DNA of 32,199 nt, from positions 1 to 32,199 of the IMG/VR virus record IMGVR_UViG_3300013138_000028. The stretch is one strand, 5' to 3'. The notes under the pieces were generated by a model. It worked only from the letters and a program-made list of their open reading frames with translations. It was not told where the DNA came from and did no database searches. A program made the translations under genes and the position numbers. Positions 1 to 7,770 of the stretch are shown here, piece after piece (position 1 is the first letter of the stretch; each line of letters begins with the position of its first letter). This DNA is from a virus.

Positions 1-321
1 GATAGAGATAGTAGAGGAGCAGATTTAAATTTGCCTTCGTTACATATGATAGAAAAAATGATGAAAGACGATATAATAATTAAAGATTGCTTTATTGTAC
101 GTCAGTATTGTATTGATAAATATGTGTATTCTTTCTATATAGAAGTAAGAGAGGAATTGCTTGATCTTCATAAAATTTCATATGAAGAAGTAATAAAAAG
201 TGTTAAGAAAGTATTACAAGAAATAATCAAATCATTAAATGTATCAATGCAAGGATATGGTATTATTAATCTTGCTAATGCTAAAACTATTTCAGGATAT
301 ACAAAAATCTACGTTAAGTAA
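1..321 (+). CDS. Hypothetical protein, C-terminal part (gene enters from left edge)
   Basis: The frame is open from base 1 (it begins DRDSRGADLN) to a TAA at 319-321, so the gene very likely starts outside the window; TTG 31 or ATG 46 would be internal. About 106 residues are visible. They are mixed acidic/basic with a predicted amphipathic helical stretch (SYEEVIKSVKKVLQEIIKSL), and the end is KTISGYTKIYVK. I recognise no family. The stop codon lies in the loop of a perfect 8-bp hairpin (310-317 with 322-329, loop GTAA), which marks the boundary with the structured non-coding region downstream. Confidence 0.6.
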   Translation, partial: DRDSRGADLNLPSLHMIEKMMKDDIIIKDCFIVRQYCIDKYVYSFYIEVREELLDLHKISYEEVIKSVKKVLQEIIKSLNVSMQGYGIINLANAKTISGYTKIYVK

Positions 322-329
322 TTAACGTA

Positions 330-2010
330 TAAAGGGTTACGTTGCCCTAACACAAGAACACGGCGTAATGTATATTGATGTCAATGATTTATTTATTTAC
401 GAACTTTCTAGAAGTAATGACTAAATAAATAAATAATACATGCTCGTAGTTATAATTACTTTTCGTTGTCGGAATGTCGACAGTTGATAAGAATAATCCT
501 AAACCTAAGCTTGCTACATATCTGCAACAGTTGGCAACTGTGAGCCGTATGGGAGTTGTCTATGGTAATGCAACTAGAAATACTAATTATAACATATACC
601 TTTATACATTCCGAAGACAGCGCTGGAGGTGAGATTCCTCGGACAATTCGCTAAGGCTGTTATTATTACTAAAGATAGGAATCGTTTTAATCTTTACTGA
701 AACTGTAAAGTATTATATACACTACTGGGAGTCGTAGTTAAGTCCATTGGGCTAAGTCTTTTTTATACGAAATCGGAGCACCCGATATTAGGAACTGACT
801 GATATAATTAAACGAATGAAAACTATACGCAATAAAATCTAGCACCCTGAGATTAATAATGGGAGTCAGCTACTTGGTAATACTCCAAGGTTGAGAGAAT
901 AGGCAAACGAGAATGCCGAAACTAGTTACAGGCAATAAAGGTTATATATCGCAAATATTTCCCTAAGTGAGTACTAGGTGTTGTTATATGTCAAGACTAA
1001 GATTTATTGAAATGTATGAGGCTTCGTGATGAGAATCCACCATAGTTTGCAAGAACTATCGTATCCAAGATAAACGGGATTGTGCTAGCCCCCGAAGAAC
1101 AAAAGGAGACTAATATTCTTTACTAATTACATATATTATAGTGTTTGCTTCTTTTAACAAGCAATTGTTAACTTTATAACCGTAAGGTGCGAGATAAAGA
1201 AGTTATAAAGGTAATATATGAATGCATTAATTACTATAGAATCTTCAATGTTTTAACTTTGTCTTTATCGCCAAATAAAGAGTCATTAAAATATTGCTGG
1301 TAAATTAGTTGCCATTAAAAAACAGGACAATAAAGGACCAAATTTTAGTCAATCATCATTACATTTGAGATTTATGAGAATGCTTAAATTCCATATGTTA
1401 TCAGATATATCGAAAAAGATGCATTTTGTGTAAGTCACCTGACTGTAGCAGTTTCTACAGTATGGCGTCCAAAACCATAGAACAAATACTGATTGAGGTC
1501 AGCAATTAAAATATTTAAACAAAATTTACGAGTTGATATTGTTAACTTATACTTGAATGATATGCAATGACAAGTAACTGTGTGAATTATCATTACTTTG
1601 ATATTAATTGCCTATATTATTAATATTATAAATAGTATAAAGGTTTGAAAGTATACTGTGAGAGCGAAGTAACAAGGTAAGGTCATTTCCAAACATTTGT
1701 TAATATATAAAGATAGGTTATATATAATAGCGCATAGAGTGAAATCTATGATGTAGCAGTATATTGAGTATATAATAATATTGCGGTAAAAAATAAAATT
1801 AGGAATTCATACCCAACAGAACATAAACATGGGTATTGGTGTGGAAGAAAGTCCACATGTAGCGTTGGGTTAGGATGTAACCCTTCTGTCAATCATACCA
1901 GATTTATCAGAGCTAAAACATTCAGAGTCAAGTATACCTATAGGTGAGCGGTTTACGGTTGTAGCAAACAATTATGTTCTCTTCTCTCCTAATCTATGCT
2001 ACATTTTTTA
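330..2010 (+). ncRNA. Long structured non-coding region; candidate large ornate RNA(s)
   Basis: About 1.7 kb with no ORF of 60 codons or more on either strand. It is visibly richer in G+C (roughly 40-48% in the lines at 601, 841 and 1021) than neighbouring coding lines (about 27%). Perfect helices are dense: 387-399/422-434 (13 bp), 470-477/606-613 closing a ~140-nt domain, 527-532/536-541, 617-621/656-660 around 626-629/637-640, 772-776/782-786, 873-877/885-889, 902-905/914-917, 1042-1047/1054-1059, 1172-1180/1202-1210 (9 bp), 1442-1448/1455-1461 (7 bp), 1733-1738/1745-1750, 1840-1845/1852-1857 inside 1812-1817/1864-1869. It ends at a terminator-like stem. I did not find a complete group I core (no convincing R/S pair), group II domain V or rRNA. 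Large phage RNAs such as GOLLD and ROOL are the closest known concept; a replication origin is an alternative. Transcribed strand and number of molecules are inferred. Confidence 0.5.
1960..2010 (+). terminator. Terminator-like stem with T-run at end of the structured region
   Basis: TGTAGCA (1960-1966) pairs perfectly with TGCTACA (1997-2003) and is followed at once by six T (2004-2009). The 30-nt loop is longer than usual, so this could instead be the closing helix of the preceding RNA. It lies 24 bases before the next gene start and supports a + strand transcript ending here. Confidence 0.5.
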
Positions 2011-2033
2011 ATAACTTTTTAAACAGTTAAATC

Positions 2034-2462
2034 ATGGTAAAATATACATTTAAATTATCAGACAGTTACATACCTGATTTAACACAAAAAAAAGACGATC
2101 TATATGGTGGTGTTAAGTTGGTATATAAAATATACAAATCATTTTATATATCAATATTTAAAAAAGAATTAAATGTTTTCAATCTATATATAGGTAAAGA
2201 AACATTTCTCAGACCTTTTAAACATAACTGGGATAAAAAACGATATTGGTTACCCAAACCTTATTGGGGCAAAATACGCCACCCGTTAATAAGACTATGG
2301 GTTGTTATAGATACTCATCTTTCTGATAAAAAGAAAGTGATACCTAAAACAGACCTTTCTCATCAGGATATTAAACTGTTTAATAAAAAATTTCGCAGTC
2401 ATCAATTAGCTAAATATTTATTTAGCAAATCAAATAAATTTCAATTATTACCAATCAATTAA
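2034..2462 (+). CDS. Hypothetical protein (142 aa)
   Basis: ATG start and TAA stop. The protein is basic and rich in aromatic and Lys residues (for example KKRYWLPKPYWGKIRHPL near residues 67-84), with no signal peptide or membrane segment. It is the first gene after the non-coding region, and the next gene begins 11 bases after its stop, so the two are probably co-transcribed. I do not recognise a family. The high Lys/Arg/Trp content would suit a nucleic-acid or virion-associated protein, but that is only inference. Confidence 0.65.
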   Translation: MVKYTFKLSDSYIPDLTQKKDDLYGGVKLVYKIYKSFYISIFKKELNVFNLYIGKETFLRPFKHNWDKKRYWLPKPYWGKIRHPLIRLWVVIDTHLSDKKKVIPKTDLSHQDIKLFNKKFRSHQLAKYLFSKSNKFQLLPIN

Positions 2463-2472
2463 ATTGTACAAA

Positions 2473-2922
2473 ATGAAAAAAAATGATGCATCTGTTCATG
2501 TTGAGGTAAGTATAAACCTCACAGAAGAAGAAAAACTCCTCATTCCAAGACCAGGAGAAATAGTCTATGTTATACAGCCTTATTGTGTAGACGATAGTGA
2601 AGAAGAAAATGAAACTAAAGAAAGAAATCCCAAACTTGTACCAATTCTTGGCTATAGTTACACAAAAGTTCCTGTAAAATCATCAGTTCTTACCGATGAA
2701 CTTGATGAAGTACGTGTAAATGGTGATTTCAGAATTCCTCTCAAAAGGAAATTTTCTCCAAGTGACAGAATGAGAACTAGGGTATTTGTTTCTGAATCAG
2801 AAGCTAAGGAAGAATACAAAACTCTCATGGAAGCTCAGATAAGAGTTGCCAAAGAACGTTTTGATAAGGCTCGCAACGATTATGAATATCTTGTCGAAGC
2901 TCTTGAAGAAGGAAACCATTAA
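2473..2922 (+). CDS. Hypothetical protein (149 aa), acidic with C-terminal helix
   Basis: I chose ATG 2473 over the upstream TTG 2464 because it gives a normal start (MKKNDASVHVEV) just after the preceding gene. Residues ~1-100 look beta-rich with an acidic patch (DDSEEENETKE). The last ~50 residues (ESEAKEEYKTLMEAQIRVAK and onward) form a charged helix likely to coil. There are no membrane segments. The codon composition is less AT-rich than that of most neighbours, resembling the genes at 7771 and 5184, which may mark highly expressed structural or early proteins. No family recognised. Confidence 0.7.
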   Translation: MKKNDASVHVEVSINLTEEEKLLIPRPGEIVYVIQPYCVDDSEEENETKERNPKLVPILGYSYTKVPVKSSVLTDELDEVRVNGDFRIPLKRKFSPSDRMRTRVFVSESEAKEEYKTLMEAQIRVAKERFDKARNDYEYLVEALEEGNH

Positions 2923-2928
2923 AAAAAA

Positions 2929-3032
2929 TTAAGCTTTGAAATTACTAGATTGATAGTATCCGGTAGTCGTACCAAAAATTTAGTATATAGGAGTAAAAAT
3001 TCGGCTACTGATTTTACTCCTTCAAAGCTTAA
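2929..3032 (+). promoter_or_regulatory. Structured intergenic RNA with possible pseudoknot
   Basis: A perfect 12-bp helix (TTAAGCTTTGAA 2929-2940 with 3021-3032) closes a ~100-nt domain. Inside it is a perfect 9-bp hairpin (GGAGTAAAA 2990-2998 with TTTTACTCC 3012-3020). The 13-nt loop of that hairpin contains CGGCTACT (3002-3009), which can pair over eight positions (two wobble pairs) with GGTAGTCG (2962-2969). The element lies 33 bases before the next start, so it is either the leader of the 3066 gene or the 3' end of the preceding transcript. No T-run follows it. No known riboswitch class recognised. Confidence 0.5.
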
Positions 3033-3065
3033 ACACATTAAATTGTGATAAACTATTAAATAAAA

Positions 3066-3653
3066 ATGAGAATGAAAAAGTTAATAGCATTGTTATTAAT
3101 GTCTGTTTTTACTACTATTATGTCATTTGGACAACAAAGTAAGCAGAACTATGCTGGTTCAGCAAAAAATGATACATTGACTATTAGCATGATACTGATG
3201 GATAAAGTACAAACACCTGTTCTTAAAAATCTTCAAACAGATTTAGCTAAATTGATGGAAAATCAAAATAATACTACAGGTGATATAGCAAATATTTTAT
3301 CTCCATTAAAAAACAGTATCATTGCTTATACTAAGGAAATTGAAAATAGAAATAAGAATGACAGTTTATTTGTTACATCTTATTTTGGTTATTATAATAA
3401 AGAAGTGAAAACTGTAATTCAACGACAGTATATTTTAAATATAATTCCACTGCTAGTTGCTTTCACATTTTTTATATTATTTTATATTCGATTACCTAGT
3501 CAAAAGCCATTACCGGTTACAGGATGGAGTTTATTAACAGGATTAAAAGTATTACAAATTTTAGTAATATACTATATTCTTAAAGAATTACTAACACTAC
3601 TATTTAATCCTGATTATAATATAATTCATACTTTAACCAGGTTCTATATGTAA
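3066..3653 (+). CDS. Exported/inner-membrane protein with signal peptide and two TM segments
   Basis: 195 residues. The N-terminus MRMKKLIALLLMSVFTTIMSFGQQ is a typical Bacteroidota-style signal peptide (basic start, hydrophobic core, SFGQ cleavage zone). Residues ~25-120 are a polar, helical, probably periplasmic region. Two hydrophobic spans follow: ~122-142 (ILNIIPLLVAFTFFILFYI) and ~157-181. The overall plan is an exported protein anchored at its C-terminus. It is followed after one base by the next gene and, about 850 bases on, by a secreted M23 peptidase. A lysis role (holin- or spanin-like) is possible but unproven, and I recognise no family. Confidence 0.7.
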   Translation: MRMKKLIALLLMSVFTTIMSFGQQSKQNYAGSAKNDTLTISMILMDKVQTPVLKNLQTDLAKLMENQNNTTGDIANILSPLKNSIIAYTKEIENRNKNDSLFVTSYFGYYNKEVKTVIQRQYILNIIPLLVAFTFFILFYIRLPSQKPLPVTGWSLLTGLKVLQILVIYYILKELLTLLFNPDYNIIHTLTRFYM

Positions 3654-3654
3654 T

Positions 3655-4251
3655 ATGCGATCACTAATATTAACAAAACTTCAAAAGAAAAAACTTAAGG
3701 AGGTTATTCTTTACTTATTTCCTAAATACAAATATGTAAATATAAATAAGGATGGTATAATCTCCTTAAGAAAATCTTTTTGGTGGTACATATTTAATGT
3801 ATCTATAAAATATGACATCACAGAAATGTGCCTTGTTCAAATACCAGAAAGATTAGAGAAATTAAAATCTAAATCAGATGAATATGAAAATGTATTTCCT
3901 ATACATTCGCATATTATCTTAGATTTTTTTCATTTGCGTAAACCAGATTTGGTAATTAATTATATTTATGATGCTTTTATAAAAGCTAAATATGGTATAA
4001 TAAAAACATACTGTATAACACATAATATATTACCAGAAAAAAGATATACACTATTTTCATCAGAAGCATTAGTGTTATCTCCTTTATCTCCTAGTTATAT
4101 TAAAAGTCAATTATCAAAATGGAAAAATGTAACTAGTAATCAGTTACCAGCATTGAGAAAAAATTATCTCAATATGTGGTTTAAAAAAGAAATAAAAGAA
4201 CAACTCAATATGCTATACAATATAAAAATGCGTATAGCACTTTCATTTTAA
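3655..4251 (+). CDS. Hypothetical protein (198 aa)
   Basis: ATG start one base after the preceding TAA, so translational coupling is likely. The protein is Lys-rich and aromatic (RKSFWWYIFNVSIKYD near residue 40) with no clear signal peptide or membrane span. The mid-region contains HSHIILDFFHLRKPD (~83-97) with several His residues, but no complete metal site that I recognise. It is the last gene before a GC-rich hairpin and the tRNA-like gene. Function unknown. Confidence 0.6.
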   Translation: MRSLILTKLQKKKLKEVILYLFPKYKYVNINKDGIISLRKSFWWYIFNVSIKYDITEMCLVQIPERLEKLKSKSDEYENVFPIHSHIILDFFHLRKPDLVINYIYDAFIKAKYGIIKTYCITHNILPEKRYTLFSSEALVLSPLSPSYIKSQLSKWKNVTSNQLPALRKNYLNMWFKKEIKEQLNMLYNIKMRIALSF

Positions 4252-4257
4252 CACTTA

Positions 4258-4274
4258 AGGGGGTTTATCCCCCT
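4258..4274 (+). terminator. GC-rich hairpin before the tRNA-like gene
   Basis: AGGGGG (4258-4263) pairs with CCCCCT (4269-4274) around a 5-nt loop, five bases after the stop of the 3655 gene and four bases before the tRNA-like gene. The following tract is A/T-rich but has no real T-run, so it may be a weak terminator or an RNA-processing hairpin rather than a canonical terminator. Confidence 0.4.
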
Positions 4275-4278
4275 AAAT

Positions 4279-4363
4279 AGTCTAGTAAGTTTTAAATGGT
4301 AAAACTCTTATTATGGATATAACTATCAAAGTAAGGTTATAGGTTCGATTCCTATCTAGACTA
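4279..4363 (+). tRNA. tRNA-like gene, isotype not assignable
   Basis: The acceptor strands pair perfectly (AGTCTAG 4279-4285 with CTAGACT 4356-4362, discriminator A). U8/A9 follow, then a D-arm with the GG pair (AGTTTTAAATGGTAAAACT). The T-arm is textbook (ATAGG-TTCGATT-CCTAT, 4339-4355). The middle is odd. The only anticodon-like stem is TTAT/ATAA (4308-4311/4319-4322) around TATGGAT, which lacks the usual U33, and 16 bases remain for a variable arm (possible ACT/AGT stem). The 85-nt length would suit a class II tRNA. No CCA is encoded directly after the discriminator. It may be a functional divergent phage tRNA or a tRNA mimic. Confidence 0.6.
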
Positions 4364-4504
4364 CTAAGGAAATCAAAAAATCATACTCCAAAAGGAAACA
4401 ATCAAACAAGTATCCTCGTATAAGTTATTACTCGTTTGTGCCTCAAACACAACGTAAACAACGGTAATTAATATAATTACCAAGTATTAATTAATAACAA
4501 ATAT

Positions 4505-5143
4505 ATGAAAAAATTACTACTTGTATTTTTTCTTCTGTCTTTTCATTTTTTATCATATGCTCCAAATATTTCCATAGAAGAAAGAAAACAAAATATATTA
4601 AGGTGTAATTTATTCAAGGATATTTCGTACATAGTGTCAAAAGATTTTAATAGGACTAAAGATATAAAACGTATTCCTATATTGTCTCCAATAGACACAA
4701 CTAATTTACAGAAAATAAATAGTTATTATGGAAATAGAAAACATCCTTTTTTAGGAATAAAAAAATATCACCATGGTATAGATATTGACTCTAAAATAAA
4801 TAATCCTGTAATGGCTACAGCAACTGGTTATATAGAAGAAGTACAATATAAAAAACATGGTTATGGTAATTACATCATTATAAATCATGGAAATGGTTAT
4901 AAAACAAGATATGCTCATTTAAATAAAATTATAGTACAAAAGAATGATATTGTAAATCAAGGATCTATAATAGGCTATTCTGGTAAATCAGGCATGGCAA
5001 CAGGCCCACATTTACACTATGAAATAATTGATGGTGATAATACTATAGATCCAATATCTATAATTACTTCAAATAAAAGTGAGTATATACCAAAGTTAAA
5101 AAATATACAGAAATATATAGATCTGTATAACGCTATAGTATAA
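4505..5143 (+). CDS. Secreted M23-family (LytM-type) zinc metallo-endopeptidase
   Basis: 212 residues with an N-terminal signal peptide (MKKLLLVFFLLSFHFLSYA) and a C-terminal M23 domain (~75-185). The zinc/catalytic motifs are intact: HxxxD at H89/D93 (YHHGIDID), H138 in RYAHLN, and HLHYE with H169 and H171, followed by the family's DP motif (TIDPISI). M23 enzymes cut peptide cross-links of peptidoglycan. A signal sequence implies export through the host Sec system, so this is probably the phage's lytic endopeptidase or a cell-wall-remodelling enzyme. The leader just upstream holds a perfect GGTAATTA/TAATTACC hairpin (4463-4470/4474-4481). It lies between the tRNA-like gene and a coiled-coil protein. 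Confidence 0.88.
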   Translation: MKKLLLVFFLLSFHFLSYAPNISIEERKQNILRCNLFKDISYIVSKDFNRTKDIKRIPILSPIDTTNLQKINSYYGNRKHPFLGIKKYHHGIDIDSKINNPVMATATGYIEEVQYKKHGYGNYIIINHGNGYKTRYAHLNKIIVQKNDIVNQGSIIGYSGKSGMATGPHLHYEIIDGDNTIDPISIITSNKSEYIPKLKNIQKYIDLYNAIV

Positions 5144-5183
5144 ACTGAGATATAGACGGGTTATCTTTATAAATCAATTTAAT

Positions 5184-5696
5184 ATGGCAAACAAAACAAA
5201 ATCAGTTAAATTAAAATTAGATCAACTACTTCGTATGAAAGAAGATCTTGAAAACAGTATACGTAATGATGAACAATCAATGCGTAAAAACAATTCAAGA
5301 CCGATAGATGAAGAAGCTCAAATAAACTTTAAAGAAATTAAACAAAAATATGAGCTTAAATTAGAGCAATTGATTATTATCAAAGAAGCAATTCGTGATG
5401 GTAACTCTGAACTCAACAAAGAGGATACAACAAATGATACAAATATTTATTTATTATCCAATTTGAATCGTCGGAAGGCATTCCTTAACTCGCTTAACAC
5501 ATTTGAAGGAGAAAGAACTACAATGAAATCTAATGGTAAATTAGTAAAATTTGGAGTTAAATATTCTAACAAGAATGTTGTTGAGGAACTTAAAGAAATC
5601 GAAAAACAAATTCGAGACTTAGAGAATAAGTTGTCTTCATTCAATCATAGCACAGAAGTAAAAGTTGACTTATTTGTAGAACTAGAATTAATATAG
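5184..5696 (+). CDS. Hypothetical coiled-coil protein (170 aa)
   Basis: ATG start 40 bases after the M23 gene, ending at TAG (5694-5696), the only TAG stop in the window. The sequence is highly charged and helical, with heptad-like stretches around residues 10-75 and 125-155 (VVEELKEIEKQIRDLENKL). The C-terminus is a short hydrophobic strand (VKVDLFVELELI). A strong terminator follows, so this closes the transcription unit. No family recognised. A scaffold or structural role would fit the coiled coil but is not shown. Confidence 0.7.
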   Translation: MANKTKSVKLKLDQLLRMKEDLENSIRNDEQSMRKNNSRPIDEEAQINFKEIKQKYELKLEQLIIIKEAIRDGNSELNKEDTTNDTNIYLLSNLNRRKAFLNSLNTFEGERTTMKSNGKLVKFGVKYSNKNVVEELKEIEKQIRDLENKLSSFNHSTEVKVDLFVELELI

Positions 5697-5723
5697 GTAA
5701 GGAAATCTTTTCGTTACCAAATC

Positions 5724-5757
5724 AGGGCAGGGGCGTTGAACGTCCCTTGCCCTTTAT
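5724..5757 (+). terminator. Strong intrinsic terminator
   Basis: AGGGCA-GGGGCG (5724-5735) pairs with CGTCCC-T-TGCCCT (5741-5753) around a 5-nt loop, giving 12 pairs with one bulge, followed by TTATTTAT. It ends the 5184 transcription unit and lies just ahead of the reductase start. This argues for ATG 5768 rather than the in-frame TTG 5747, which falls inside the stem. Confidence 0.8.
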
Positions 5758-5767
5758 TTATCTATTT

Positions 5768-7747
5768 ATGGAAAGATTTAAGTTAAAAGAAGAATTTATT
5801 AATAAGTATAAAAATATACAACCACCATTTGGTTTTAATGGTCTCGGTGAATTGGTTTATTTAAGAACCTACTCCAGACTCAAAAATAATGGTAAAAATG
5901 AAGAATGGTACGAAACAATAGAACGTGTAGTTAATGGACTATACAATATACAAAAAGAACATATTCTAAATAATAATTTAGGATGGAGTGAAAGTAAAGC
6001 TCATGAAAGTGCGGAAGAAATGTATGATAGAATATTCAATATGAAATTTCTACCAAGTGGCAGATCTTTATGGGCTTTAGGTACATCTCTAATAACAGAA
6101 AAAAAGTTATATGCTGCACTAAATGCTTGCTCATTTGTGTCTACTAAAAACATTGATACTGAATTTACCAAACCATTTGAATATATGATGGATATGGAAA
6201 TGTTAGGTGTAGGTGTAGGTTTTGATACAAAAGGTGCAAGTAAAATAATTATTAAAGAACCTAATTTTAATACTTTTGATTATATTGTACCCGATAGTAG
6301 AGAAGGATGGACAGAATCATTAGCATTACTATTAAATGCATACTTTAAAGGAGACCCAATGCCTATATTCAATTATTCAGAAATAAGACCAGAAGGAACT
6401 CCAATTAAAACATTTGGTGGTAAATGTCCAGGTTATAAACCATTAGAAGATTTACATAAAGGTATAATGGAAAAATTAGATGCTCAAATAGATAAACCAA
6501 TTAGTATTACTAATATAGTTGATATAATGAATATGATAGGAGTCTGTGTAGTATCAGGCAATATTCGTAAATCTGCTCAAGTAGTACTTGGTGATACATC
6601 TGATGAATATTTAAAATTAAAAGATTATAAATGGGATACTTTAACTGAAACATTTAAAGGTAGTCAAATAAAAAGAGCTAAATTTGGTTGGACGTCTAAT
6701 AACAGCATTATAGCTGAATTAGGTATGGATTATACAAAAGTAGCTGAACAAACAGCTTTAAATGGTGAACCAGGCTATTATTGGCTAAAAAATGCTCAAG
6801 CTTACAGTCGTTTAGGTGAAGTAGATTGGAAAGATCATAGAGCAGTAGGGGCTAATCCTTGTTTGGAACAAACATTGGAATCTTATGAAATGTGTTGTTT
6901 AGTAGAAACATTTCCTACAAGACACAAAGACATAGAAGATTTTACTAGAACATTAAAATTTGCTTATTTGTTTGCAAAAACAATAACTTTAGGTCAATGT
7001 CATTGGCCTGAAACAAATAGAGTACAATTAAGAAACAGACGTATAGGTACATCAGTTAGTGGTATTGCTCAATTTCTTGAAAATCATTCTATTCATGAAT
7101 TGAAACAGTGGCTTAATATAGGCTACAATACTATTAAAATGTACGACGATATATACTCTGAGTGGCTTGCGATACCAAAATCTATAAAAGTTACTTCTGT
7201 GAAACCTAGTGGCACAGTGTCATTGCTTGCTGGTGTTACTCCAGGTATTCATTTTCCAGAAAGTAACTATTATATTAGGAGAATCAGATTAGCTAAAAAT
7301 TCAAATTTAATTCCTTTATTAAAAAAAGCTGGATATAAAATTGAAGAAGCTAACGAAGATCCAGAAACAACGCTTGTTGTAGAAATTCCAGTATATGCTG
7401 GTAATTGTAAGACAATAAATCAAGTAACTATATGGGAACAGTTACTATTGGCGTCTTTTCTACAAGAGCATTGGGCTGATAATCAGGTATCTTGTACAAT
7501 AACTTTTAAAGAGTGGGAAAAGAATCAGATTAAACCTGCTCTAGAGTTTTTCCAGTATAAATTGAAAGGTGTAAGTTTTCTACCTAAAGCTAATTCTATT
7601 AGTTATCCACAAATGCCATACGAAGAAATCACTAAAGAGAGATATGAAGAACTTGTAAAACAAATTAAGTCCTTTAATAGCAAAGAAATTACAGAGGATA
7701 GCAAACCAGAGCTCTTTTGTGATAACGAGTCGTGTATTTATGTTTAA
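5768..7747 (+). CDS. nrdJ: Adenosylcobalamin-dependent (class II) ribonucleoside-triphosphate reductase
   Basis: 659 residues; it makes deoxynucleotides for phage replication using B12. The class II monomeric reductase pattern is complete: C121 in NACSFVST, GVGVGFDTKG (~147-156), GNIRKSAQV (~264-271), NPCLEQ with N363, C365 (thiyl position) and E367, C376 as the second active-site thiol (11 residues on, as in Lactobacillus RTPR C408/C419), and KPSGTVSLLAGVTPG. The C-terminal shuttle cysteines are C651 and C656, with the same spacing as RTPR C731/C736. It is slightly shorter than the ~740-residue prototype. ATG 5768 was chosen because the upstream TTG lies in a terminator. The gene ends 23 bases before the next start. 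Confidence 0.93.
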   Translation: MERFKLKEEFINKYKNIQPPFGFNGLGELVYLRTYSRLKNNGKNEEWYETIERVVNGLYNIQKEHILNNNLGWSESKAHESAEEMYDRIFNMKFLPSGRSLWALGTSLITEKKLYAALNACSFVSTKNIDTEFTKPFEYMMDMEMLGVGVGFDTKGASKIIIKEPNFNTFDYIVPDSREGWTESLALLLNAYFKGDPMPIFNYSEIRPEGTPIKTFGGKCPGYKPLEDLHKGIMEKLDAQIDKPISITNIVDIMNMIGVCVVSGNIRKSAQVVLGDTSDEYLKLKDYKWDTLTETFKGSQIKRAKFGWTSNNSIIAELGMDYTKVAEQTALNGEPGYYWLKNAQAYSRLGEVDWKDHRAVGANPCLEQTLESYEMCCLVETFPTRHKDIEDFTRTLKFAYLFAKTITLGQCHWPETNRVQLRNRRIGTSVSGIAQFLENHSIHELKQWLNIGYNTIKMYDDIYSEWLAIPKSIKVTSVKPSGTVSLLAGVTPGIHFPESNYYIRRIRLAKNSNLIPLLKKAGYKIEEANEDPETTLVVEIPVYAGNCKTINQVTIWEQLLLASFLQEHWADNQVSCTITFKEWEKNQIKPALEFFQYKLKGVSFLPKANSISYPQMPYEEITKERYEELVKQIKSFNSKEITEDSKPELFCDNESCIYV

Positions 7748-7770
7748 CTAATCAAAAAAGTAAAGTACAA

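Noticed and set aside
542-551. GAGCCGTATG matches the 5' strand of group II intron domain V; GTGCG at ~1188 matches a group II 5' end.
   Set aside because: No matching 3' domain V strand (TACGGTTC-like) lies within range, and the two motifs are in the wrong order for one intron.
986-1000. GTCAAGACTAA resembles the group I R element.
   Set aside because: No S element with a matching TAGTC in suitable context follows, and P and Q could not be placed.
1667-1680. AAGTAACAAGGTAA resembles the universal 3'-end segment of 16S rRNA (GUAACAAGGUA).
   Set aside because: None of the other universal 16S segments (for example GGATTAGATACCC, GTACACACCGCCCG) occurs at the expected spacing; a short chance match.
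1785-2012. A protein-like reading with one in-frame TAG, and similar short open stretches at 326-423 and 1306-1428.
   Set aside because: Other frames of the same bases look equally protein-like, none shows a known motif, and no other gene here requires TAG recoding; treated as chance in a structured RNA.
5694-5723. Possible read-through of the only TAG stop (TAG = Gln recoding as in some crAss-like phages).
   Set aside because: Read-through would run into a strong terminator and produce a short tail; no gene in the window has an internal TAG.
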